Under the pieces are notes generated by a model. The model saw only the letters and a list, made by a program, of their open reading frames with translations, did no database searches and had not been told where the DNA came from. Made by a program: the position numbers and the translations under genes. Below are positions 7,706-14,988 of a stretch of 49,488 nucleotides of DNA, piece by piece (positions within the stretch are counted from its first letter, which is position 1; the number at the start of each line of letters is the position of its first letter). Source of the DNA: Verrucomicrobiota bacterium (lineage in GTDB: Bacteria; Verrucomicrobiota; Verrucomicrobiia; Verrucomicrobiales; DEV007); NCBI GenBank assembly GCA_963205275.1, contig CAUJIH010000104.1, positions 1-49,488 of the forward strand, written 5' to 3'.

Positions 7706-8680
7706 ATGAAGGTTCGGAAAGACGAATGCTTCCGGGAAGACGGGGCGCCCCTACTCACTGTCGGCATTCCGGCGATGGAAGCTGCTGCGATCTCGTGGCT
7801 TCCCATCGCTGGATTGGCGCGTCAGACTGGGGTCCCGGTGCCGTGGGAGATCGTGATCTGCCAAGAAGATGATTCGGTTTCGAGCGCGTTGATCGAGCAG
7901 TATCGGACTCGGCTAGTCGGGGCCGGCTGTGTCCGGGTTGTGCGCGTCATGCTATCCGAGTGGGTTCACTTGTCCCGCAAATGGGCCCTGATCCGGGACA
8001 ACGCTGTGGAGTCGTCGGAGGTGTTTCTTCTCCAGGGGGTGGATGACTATCCGCACACGACGAGGCTGCGTTCCTCCTGGAATGCTCTGCAGGACGGCTC
8101 AGTGGATTGGTTCCACTGGGATGACATGCTCTTCTACGACTGCAACTTTGATAGCTGGTCTATTTTTAGGGGGGCTCAGAAGCCTCCCCTGACGACTCCT
8201 AAAATGGGGTGGACCTATCATCCGTGTAATCCAAACATGGCGACGCGAACGAAATTTTTGCAGTATTTGCCCGATGAGGATGTTCGGAGAGGAGTGGATG
8301 GATGGTTTTTCTACTCGATCCAGCGGGGACTCGAGAGACGACCGGTCATTGCGAGTGGAATAAGCGACGAGCAGTTGACGGGCTTTGGAACCACTGGTTT
8401 CAACTCGCTCAGCATTTCCCGGATCAAGCAGGGGAGTAGGCCAGTGCCTCCATTTTTTCCGTATGACGGATCGTTGGGCGAGATATTGGGGGCCGAGGAT
8501 GCGAGTCGGCTGAAGGAGTTGGGGAACGAGTCGAGACAGCGGGCGTTGGATCTGCTTGTTGCGGAGGTAAATCGCTATGACGCGAAGATTCGAAGAGTCC
8601 GCGAGATGGTGCAGTCGAACGTCCTTCTCAGAAAATTAATTGGCCCTGCCCGACGGCTTGTTAGGTGGCTTGCAAGCTAA
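7706..8680 (+). CDS. Glycosyltransferase-like protein, paralogue of the 4427-5473 product
   Basis: 324 residues from ATG 7706; a TTG at 7688 would add six. It shares with the 4427-5473 product the blocks PVPWEIVICQEDDS (probable nucleotide-sugar site), VFLLQGVDD, DWFHWDDM, SWSIFRG, PNMATRTKFL, RGVDGWFFYSIQ and GFGTTGFNSLS, with similar spacing throughout. The tail is basic and ends near RRLVRWLAS. The two copies flank the deacetylase-like gene and the GT4 remnant. This copy has the higher GC of the local cluster, the other a lower GC, so they probably diverged before being brought together. It is 22 bases from the next gene. Sugar specificity unknown. Confidence 0.6.
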   Translation: MKVRKDECFREDGAPLLTVGIPAMEAAAISWLPIAGLARQTGVPVPWEIVICQEDDSVSSALIEQYRTRLVGAGCVRVVRVMLSEWVHLSRKWALIRDNAVESSEVFLLQGVDDYPHTTRLRSSWNALQDGSVDWFHWDDMLFYDCNFDSWSIFRGAQKPPLTTPKMGWTYHPCNPNMATRTKFLQYLPDEDVRRGVDGWFFYSIQRGLERRPVIASGISDEQLTGFGTTGFNSLSISRIKQGSRPVPPFFPYDGSLGEILGAEDASRLKELGNESRQRALDLLVAEVNRYDAKIRRVREMVQSNVLLRKLIGPARRLVRWLAS

Positions 8681-8702
8681 GATCTACTGGGGTAATTGAT
8701 CT

Positions 8703-9974
8703 GTGAATATCCGAGTTCCCATTATCTGGTTACTTCACCATTACGGAGGGCCGCCGGATTCCGGGCGTTTTGCTCGGGCTTCGGCTTTGGGTCGTGTGCT
8801 TGCCCGGACCGGATTCCGCGTCCGGGTTTTTTATGCCTCAAACCATCACCTAAATCCAGAGGTCGGCATCGGAACCAGCTTGGAGCAAGATGGTGTCGAG
8901 TATGTCGCAATTTCCTGTCGTCCCTATCGCGGGAATGGACTCGCTCGCATTCTAAACATGCGTGACTTTGCGCATGGGATTATCAGAGAGGCAAAGAGAT
9001 GTTCGATGGCGGATGCACCTGATGTCGTGGTTGCCTCCTTGCCTCATCCTTGGGTAGCGAGCGCGGCGTTGCGTGTGAAGAAGCGCTTTGGGACGAAGTT
9101 CGTTTTGGAGATACGTGATATTTGGCCAGAGTCCTTGATGCAGTTGGCGGGGGTATCGCCCTATCATCCCTTCGTGGTATGGGTTAGATATCTGATTGGT
9201 CGTGCCTATCGTCACTGTGATGGGGTGGTATCCGTCCTGCCGGAGGCATTGGGGTATTTTCGAGAGCGGGTTGGGCGCGAACGAAATATCCCCATGGCAG
9301 TGGTGCCCAACGGCACTTGGATATCGGAGCCCTCTTTCGAAAAATCCAGCGAGCTGGATGATATCCACCGCGAAGCGATTCAGGCGGCGCGTGATGCGGG
9401 AGAGGTCGTAATCGGCTACACGGGCGCGATGGGACCACCTAATGCGCTACAATCCCTGATTGATCTGCAATCGTGGTGGAACGCTCGAGGAGAGAAGGCT
9501 CCCTATCGCTTTCTTCTGGTCGGTGAAGGGCCTCAGCGAGAGGAACTCGAGAAAGTGGCGGCTCAAGCTCCCTATCCTATCTTCGACGTATTACCGCGTT
9601 TGAAAAAATCGATGGTGCGAGAGTTTTTGAACCAGGTGGATGCCGGGTTTATTGCGTGGAATTCCGTTCCCTTGTATCGGTACGGGGTGAGTCCGAATAA
9701 AATATGGGACTACTTTTTAGCACGTCGTCCCGTGCTTTGGGCAGGGAATGTAGGGGCAAATCCTGTTGAGCAGAGTGGGGCCGGGCTCGTGTGTCTAACG
9801 ACAGATCCAGAGTCACTGCATGAATTGTGCATTCGATTCATGGAGTTGGACCCAAGTGAATACGAAGCGATGGGAGATCGAGGGACGAAATACTTGCGAG
9901 AGCATGGGGATTGGGACCTTCTGGGACGGAAATTCGGGAATTTCCTTTCTGAGCTAATGCTGGAGCGAGAATGA
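8703..9974 (+). CDS. GT4 glycosyltransferase, WbuB/WcaI-like
   Basis: 423 residues with the two Rossmann domains of GT-B enzymes. The N-terminal part has WLLHHYGGPPDSGRFARA and the D-I-W-P-E-S segment (LEIRDIWPESLMQLAG), characteristic of WbuB-type transferases that add amino-deoxysugars such as L-fucosamine to O-antigen or EPS units. The C-terminal part has IGYTGAMGPPNAL, RFLLVGEGPQREEL and GVSPNKIWDYFLARRPVL, the donor-binding region. Starts at GTG 8703 (VNIRVPIIWLL), 22 bases past the preceding stop. Its pairing with a reductase and an initiating transferase downstream fits assembly of a repeat unit built on a deoxy-amino sugar. Exact donor is inferred only. Confidence 0.82.
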   Translation: MNIRVPIIWLLHHYGGPPDSGRFARASALGRVLARTGFRVRVFYASNHHLNPEVGIGTSLEQDGVEYVAISCRPYRGNGLARILNMRDFAHGIIREAKRCSMADAPDVVVASLPHPWVASAALRVKKRFGTKFVLEIRDIWPESLMQLAGVSPYHPFVVWVRYLIGRAYRHCDGVVSVLPEALGYFRERVGRERNIPMAVVPNGTWISEPSFEKSSELDDIHREAIQAARDAGEVVIGYTGAMGPPNALQSLIDLQSWWNARGEKAPYRFLLVGEGPQREELEKVAAQAPYPIFDVLPRLKKSMVREFLNQVDAGFIAWNSVPLYRYGVSPNKIWDYFLARRPVLWAGNVGANPVEQSGAGLVCLTTDPESLHELCIRFMELDPSEYEAMGDRGTKYLREHGDWDLLGRKFGNFLSELMLERE

Positions 9975-10070
9975 TGGGAGTTGTTCCTGAAAATTCGTAA
10001 TGTTAGGCGAATTGAATCGACTGGCTAATCGACTCGTGCAGGGCGGAGTGGCTCTGTGTGCAAGCTCTGC

Positions 10071-10077
10071 AGGAAGG
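10071..10077 (+). promoter_or_regulatory. Ribosome-binding site deciding the start of the reductase/epimerase gene
   Basis: AGGAAGG lies 4 bases before ATG 10082, one of the few clear Shine-Dalgarno-like sequences in the window. It favours ATG 10082 over the in-frame GTG at 10058. Confidence 0.6.
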
Positions 10078-10081
10078 CGTT

Positions 10082-11002
10082 ATGAAACGGGTTTTAATCA
10101 CCGGAGCGAATGGATTCGTGGGGTCCTATCTAATATCGCATCTGGTGAAGATGGGATTCTCGGTAACCGCGACTGTAAGGCATCCGCTCTCGCGCTTCAT
10201 TGAGCCGCAAGCGAAACTGGTCGTCTGTCATCAGTCTGCGGACTATGAAGCCCTTCTTAGCGAGATGGATGCGATCATCCATTGTGGAGGCGTCGCGCAT
10301 CGTCCTAGTGCTCCATCTGAGGAATTTGAACTGGGCAATACTCGGTGGACGAATGATTTGGCGGGGGCGGTGGCAAGGTCGAGATCTTGCCGAACGATGG
10401 TGCATCTGAGTAGTATCGCTGCGAGGAAGTATGACGAGGGGAGCTTCGAATCGAGAGGGTTGACGACTCGAGATCCCTATGGTGCGAGCAAAAAGGCGGC
10501 TGAGGCAGCGGTTTTGGCGCTCCGAGAAGAGGGCAAACTCGGCGTGAACTTGCGTCCTCCGCTAATCTACGGTCAGGGTGCTCCGGGAAACTGGGCGAAG
10601 CTGCGCGCACTGGCGTGTCGTCCGGTGCCATTGCCCTTCGCCAATGTCCGGGTGAAACGACAGTATTTGGCCATGACCGCGTTGGCTAGGGCTATCGAGG
10701 CGGTTTTGCGCCAAAGTGAGATAAGCGGGGCAGCGGCAACGGCGTGCTATGAGATCGCGGATCGGGAGCCTGTGTCACTGCCTGAGATTATCAGGGTGTT
10801 GCGGAGCGCCTCCGGGCGGCGATCACTTTTGTTTTCTGGACCGATTCCACTGATGGACCGTGGGTTGAGACTACTGAGGCGGGAGGGAATCGCCGACGCC
10901 TTGTTCAAGCCGCTCAAAGTAGATTGGCGGCCCTTTGCAGAGATGTTTGCATGGCAGCCGGAATCCAGTACTTTAGATGCAATGAAGCGCTCGGTCATTT
11001 GA
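10082..11002 (+). CDS. NAD(P)-dependent sugar-nucleotide epimerase/reductase (SDR family)
   Basis: 306 residues of the extended short-chain dehydrogenase family. The Rossmann glycine motif is KRVLITGANGFVGSYL at the N-terminus, the catalytic serine region VHLSSIAA and the YxxxK dyad YGASKKAAE. Length and the LRPPLIYGQGAPGN and FANVRVKRQYLAM segments resemble the WbpV/WbiG-type UDP-sugar 4-reductases/epimerases found next to WbpL/WbpM-type genes. With the downstream 4,6-dehydratase it would convert UDP-GlcNAc to a 6-deoxy-HexNAc donor such as UDP-QuiNAc or UDP-FucNAc. Product stereochemistry cannot be read from sequence. 107-bp gap to the preceding gene, 26 bp to the next. Confidence 0.82.
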   Translation: MKRVLITGANGFVGSYLISHLVKMGFSVTATVRHPLSRFIEPQAKLVVCHQSADYEALLSEMDAIIHCGGVAHRPSAPSEEFELGNTRWTNDLAGAVARSRSCRTMVHLSSIAARKYDEGSFESRGLTTRDPYGASKKAAEAAVLALREEGKLGVNLRPPLIYGQGAPGNWAKLRALACRPVPLPFANVRVKRQYLAMTALARAIEAVLRQSEISGAAATACYEIADREPVSLPEIIRVLRSASGRRSLLFSGPIPLMDRGLRLLRREGIADALFKPLKVDWRPFAEMFAWQPESSTLDAMKRSVI

Positions 11003-11028
11003 TTAAGCCGGGGAATATGATTTTTTGA

Positions 11029-11637
11029 ATGGTGGAGTATTTTTTTGGACGAGTTTTAGCGCTTCTGCTATTAATTATAGCAGCTCCGCTGCTCGGGCTT
11101 TTAATCTTGGCGATCCGATTCGATTCCGCTGGTGGAGGATTGTTTCGCCAAGAGCGAGTAGGAAAAGGGCGACGCCCTTTTTTTTGTCTCAAACTGCGAA
11201 CGATGAAGATCGGAACGCAGCAGGCGGGCACTCATGAAATCGGAGCGGATGCGGTGACGAAAATCGGAGCGATTTTAAGAAAATCAAAGCTCGATGAGCT
11301 ACCACAATTGATCAATGTATTGCGTGGAGAAATGAGTTTCGTAGGTCCGAGGCCCTGTCTGGTGAGCCAGGAGGAACTGATACGGGAACGCGAGGCTCGC
11401 GGAGTCTATGAACTGCTGCCGGGCATCACGGGATGGAGTCAGATTCGTGGTATCGATATGTCGAATCCGTTGAGATTGGCTGAGAGCGATGCGGAATACG
11501 TAAGGAACCGCTCACTCAAGTTGGATTTGATGATTCTTTGGCGGACGGCTACGGGGCGAGGATTCGGAGATCACGTTGCGCCGAAGGAGAAACAGGTGGA
11601 CTCTGATTCTGATGTACGGGAAGGGGGAAACAGTTGA
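11029..11637 (+). CDS. Initiating phosphoglycosyl transferase (PglC-type, monotopic)
   Basis: 202 residues, a short-form bacterial sugar transferase. It transfers a sugar-1-phosphate from a UDP-sugar to undecaprenyl phosphate at the inner membrane, the first step of repeat-unit assembly. One N-terminal hydrophobic hairpin (VLALLLLIIAAPLLGLLIL, residues ~8-28) is followed by RQERVGKGRRPF and LKLRTM. The catalytic Asp-Glu pair is in KSKLDELPQLINVLRGEMSF, then VGPRPCL and LPGITGWSQI. All family hallmarks are present. Starts at ATG 11029; its end overlaps the next gene by 4 bases. The donor is probably the product of the flanking reductase/dehydratase pair. Confidence 0.93.
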   Translation: MVEYFFGRVLALLLLIIAAPLLGLLILAIRFDSAGGGLFRQERVGKGRRPFFCLKLRTMKIGTQQAGTHEIGADAVTKIGAILRKSKLDELPQLINVLRGEMSFVGPRPCLVSQEELIREREARGVYELLPGITGWSQIRGIDMSNPLRLAESDAEYVRNRSLKLDLMILWRTATGRGFGDHVAPKEKQVDSDSDVREGGNS

Positions 11638-13607
11638 GTAATAAGATGTTCAAGGGAGGGAATGATACTTCCGAAAAGCTTTCGCTTGGAGCTCGGCTCT
11701 GGGATAGTTCGCTGTTTCGTCGCTCCCTAGCGATGATATTCCATATTCTGGGCATCGCGGTTTCCTATTTCGGAGCCTATACGCTGCGATTTGACTTCGA
11801 TATTCCGGACAAACACCTAGTGACATTTGAAAAGCGAGTGATCATTCTGTTCTCTTGCTACATTTTGAGTATCCTTCTCTTCCGTCTACATCGGGGAATG
11901 TGGCGGTTCTTTACGCTTCGAGACTGTGTCTATACCGCATTCGTTTTCGGATTCGGGACAGTTCTATCAGCTGTGATGATCTATGTAACGAATCATAACT
12001 CGTTCGACGGTGTCTCGCGGTCAGTTTTGATTATTACTTATCTGCTCCTGTTAATTTGGGAAATCGGCGGTCGCGGATTTACCCGACTTGTTCGAGAAAA
12101 CCAGTATCGCTCCATGGGGAAACGAGTCGGGCAGATCTTGGTGGTCGGGCCTTTAGAGCAGGCGGATTTGCTGATTCGAGCGATTGAGCCGCATTCCGGA
12201 GAAATGGGACGTGTGGTTGGGATCGTAGAGGATGATCGCAAGCATCGCGGATCGAGACTTCGCGGAGTAAAGATTTATACGGGGCTTGCGTCGATTCCGG
12301 ATCTGGTTCGGAAGCTCTCCGCTACGACGATCCTGTTTCTGCCACCTTTCACATCACCGCGCCAGATTCAGTCTGTGGTGGATTCACTCTCAGAGGAGAA
12401 GCTGAGATGTGACTATAGAGTCGTTCCCTCGTTGGATGAGATCGCTTCAGGGCAGGTTGATGTGAGCATGATTCGGAGTGTGGCGATCGAGGATTTGCTG
12501 CCGCGTTTGCCCTACGAGAGCCAGACGGAGCGTTTGGCGAACATGATCACGGGAAAGGGGATTTTGGTCACGGGCGCTGGCGGAAGCATCGGCTCAGAGA
12601 TCTGTCGCCAGGTGCTTCATTTCCGACCACGAGTGCTCGTGTTGTACGAGATCAGCGAGTTTCATTTATTTCTGATCGAGCGGGAGCTGATGGAACAGGC
12701 GCAGTGCGAAGGCGTACAATTGATCGCATGTGCTGGGGATGTGAAGAATCAGGTCCAGTTGCGGGCAATGATACGCGAAGCGGGAGGAATCGACATCTTT
12801 TACCATGCAGCGGCGTATAAGCACGTTGATTTAATGGAGCGTAATGCGGTCGCCTGCTTTCAGAACAACGTCGTGGGGACGCAGGTAGCTGCCAGTGTGG
12901 CTGAGGAAGAAGGAGTGGGGCACTTTGTGTTGATCTCAACGGATAAGGCGGTGCGCCCGACGAGTATTATGGGCGCGAGCAAGCGCTTGGCCGAGAGGGT
13001 CGTGGTGGAGCGATGTGACTCGACAGGAAGCACATGCTTCAAGGCGGTGCGCTTCGGGAATGTTTTGGGGAGTAATGGGAGTGTGATACCCATCTTCCGA
13101 GAGCAGATCGCAAAGGGTGGACCGGTCACTGTCACGAGTCCGGAGGTGACGCGATTTTTCATGACGATTCCGGAGGCTGTCGAGCTAGTCTTGACTGCTG
13201 GGGCGATTGGAGAAGATCAGCGCATCTTCGTTCTCGAAATGGGCGAGTCTGTTCGAATCGATGATATGGCAAGAAGAATGATCGAGCTATCAGGCTTCGT
13301 TCCGGATATCGAGATTCCCATTGTGTACACCGGCCTGAAGAAGGGCGAAAAGGAGTACGAAGAACTGCTCACGGATGATGAAAATGTGGAGCGGACGGAC
13401 TTAGATCGGATTTGGGTGGTGAAGAAGATCGGGCAGGAGGAAGTGAAGAGAATAGACATGGGGCGCATTCTGGAGTTGATCGACGACGAGGACGAAGAAG
13501 GTCTGCGGGAGTATGCGCATTCACTCATTCAGGGATCGCACTTACTCGATTCTTACGTGGACGCAGATATCGCGCCTACCTCTACCATTCTTCCGCCCTC
13601 TGTATGA
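11634..13607 (+). CDS. Membrane-bound nucleotide-sugar 4,6-dehydratase (WbpM/CapD/FlaA1-like)
   Basis: 657 residues. It removes water from UDP-HexNAc to give the 4-keto-6-deoxy sugar. The N-terminus has about four membrane helices (residues ~33-150, e.g. LAMIFHILGIAVSYFGAYTL), then a CoA-binding-like Rossmann domain (RVGQILVVGPLEQADLL) and the catalytic SDR domain from about residue 306 (GILVTGAGGSIGSEICRQ). The active-site segment STDKAVRPTSIMGASKR (~435-451) has Met in place of the usual catalytic Tyr, as is normal for the WbpM subfamily. It starts with TTG overlapping the previous stop (TTGA), or possibly ATG 11646. The next gene overlaps its stop (ATGA), so the three are translationally coupled. 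Confidence 0.93.
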   Translation: MSNKMFKGGNDTSEKLSLGARLWDSSLFRRSLAMIFHILGIAVSYFGAYTLRFDFDIPDKHLVTFEKRVIILFSCYILSILLFRLHRGMWRFFTLRDCVYTAFVFGFGTVLSAVMIYVTNHNSFDGVSRSVLIITYLLLLIWEIGGRGFTRLVRENQYRSMGKRVGQILVVGPLEQADLLIRAIEPHSGEMGRVVGIVEDDRKHRGSRLRGVKIYTGLASIPDLVRKLSATTILFLPPFTSPRQIQSVVDSLSEEKLRCDYRVVPSLDEIASGQVDVSMIRSVAIEDLLPRLPYESQTERLANMITGKGILVTGAGGSIGSEICRQVLHFRPRVLVLYEISEFHLFLIERELMEQAQCEGVQLIACAGDVKNQVQLRAMIREAGGIDIFYHAAAYKHVDLMERNAVACFQNNVVGTQVAASVAEEEGVGHFVLISTDKAVRPTSIMGASKRLAERVVVERCDSTGSTCFKAVRFGNVLGSNGSVIPIFREQIAKGGPVTVTSPEVTRFFMTIPEAVELVLTAGAIGEDQRIFVLEMGESVRIDDMARRMIELSGFVPDIEIPIVYTGLKKGEKEYEELLTDDENVERTDLDRIWVVKKIGQEEVKRIDMGRILELIDDEDEEGLREYAHSLIQGSHLLDSYVDADIAPTSTILPPSV

Positions 13608-14887
13608 TCTCCTTTTCTGCATCGGTAATGAAGAGATACTTCTCAGCTGCGAGCTTGTTTTCTGCAGGTCTCTTTTGTCTAGTTCTGGCGATGTTCTTTG
13701 GTGTGAAGCTTATCGCTGCCGGGCAGATGCTCGTCAGTGTTAGTATAGTGATAGCATTTTTAGAAGATGGGCGGCGGACTCTACAATGGAGTGAGCTGGG
13801 GAGTAGTGCTAAGTGGCTCGGGTTTTATCTACTGGTCGCAGCTATTTCGGTTCTTGCTAATCTCGATCTGATCGAGGGTCCCCTACAGCAAGTATTAAAA
13901 GTAAGGCACTTAGCCCTCGTTCTTCTAATTCTGTTGATACCACGTCTCGCGTGGAAAAATTTGACAGAAGTCTGGCGGCGAGATTCGCTGGTGCTCGCTT
14001 GGTTCATCCCTCTCGTACTTGCGCTTGCTTTCAGTTTATCGAATCTAGTCGCTGGGGAGGATCTCTTTCGTAGTCAGCCTGTGGTCGACCCTCGGATCTC
14101 TGGGTTCTATGGGCAGGTCATGACTTTTGCGAATACTCTTCAATTCACCGTAATCACACTCGCGATCATGCTTTTTTCTCCCAGATGGTGGTCGAAGCTA
14201 ACGAGAGTTCACTATTGGGTGATGGTGACGATACTTTTTGTCGCAGGAATTGGATTGTATCTGACGTACACCCGCGGTGCGATGTTGGGAGTCATCACGG
14301 GATATACAATTTACGCGCTAATGCGCAGTTATAAACTCATGATCTTGATCGTGATTCTTGGGATCATCGGTGGAATCTTTTCTAGTTTTGATGGAGGACG
14401 TTATCTCCGAATCAAATCGCCACTCCGTGAAAGTCATTGGCGTGCGGCTAGTCTCGCTTTTCTGGAGCGCCCGGTATGGGGTTATGGGTATCGGAACTTC
14501 GAACCCCATTCCGCAGAGTTGAAGGAGCGTTATCATTTCGATAAAGATCGGGTTCATCTGCCGGGAAGGGATGTTCAGGTAATTCATGCGGCTGGGCACG
14601 CTCATAACAATGTACTCGAAGCTTTTGCTTCCATGGGCGTATTCGGTGGAATCGCTTTTCTAGGATTTTGCCTAGCGTGGGTTCGGGAGATGTGGCGCAG
14701 TCGCTATGCTAGTCTCTTTGTGCCGCTGATTGGGGCTTTTTTCGTGGCTGGCTTATTTGAAGATACTTTTTACGACTCCGAGGTGCTCAATTGTATACTC
14801 TTGATCTATTTAATGTCACAATGGACTCTGAGATACGAGAAAAGAGGGAATCAGCTGAGTACGGGACGAGAAGCTGAAGGTGTGTGA
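13604..14887 (+). CDS. O-antigen ligase / polymerase-like membrane protein
   Basis: 427 residues with about ten hydrophobic segments. The large periplasmic loop holds LTYTRGAMLGVITGY and, later, HAAGHAHNNVLEAFASMGVF, the WaaL/Wzy_C signature in which an Arg after the TY…R motif and a His before N-N-x-L contact the lipid-linked glycan. It would join or polymerise the finished glycan in the periplasm. Start ATG 13604 lies in ATGA, overlapping the dehydratase stop. It is the last gene of the polysaccharide block; about 100 bp separate it from the convergent M16 peptidase. Ligase versus polymerase cannot be settled from sequence. Confidence 0.85.
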   Translation: MISFSASVMKRYFSAASLFSAGLFCLVLAMFFGVKLIAAGQMLVSVSIVIAFLEDGRRTLQWSELGSSAKWLGFYLLVAAISVLANLDLIEGPLQQVLKVRHLALVLLILLIPRLAWKNLTEVWRRDSLVLAWFIPLVLALAFSLSNLVAGEDLFRSQPVVDPRISGFYGQVMTFANTLQFTVITLAIMLFSPRWWSKLTRVHYWVMVTILFVAGIGLYLTYTRGAMLGVITGYTIYALMRSYKLMILIVILGIIGGIFSSFDGGRYLRIKSPLRESHWRAASLAFLERPVWGYGYRNFEPHSAELKERYHFDKDRVHLPGRDVQVIHAAGHAHNNVLEAFASMGVFGGIAFLGFCLAWVREMWRSRYASLFVPLIGAFFVAGLFEDTFYDSEVLNCILLIYLMSQWTLRYEKRGNQLSTGREAEGV

Positions 14888-14988
14888 GGGATTCTAGTGG
14901 AACACGAAGGTTTGATGTATCGCGAGTTTACGTGTTGCAAGCAGTAATTGTTGGAACACGTGCATTCAAGAGGCGAGAGAATAAACGA

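Noticed and set aside
14929..14960. ACGTGTT…AACACGT inverted repeat between convergent genes as a terminator
   Set aside because: The stem is only 7 bp with an 18-base loop and no T-run.
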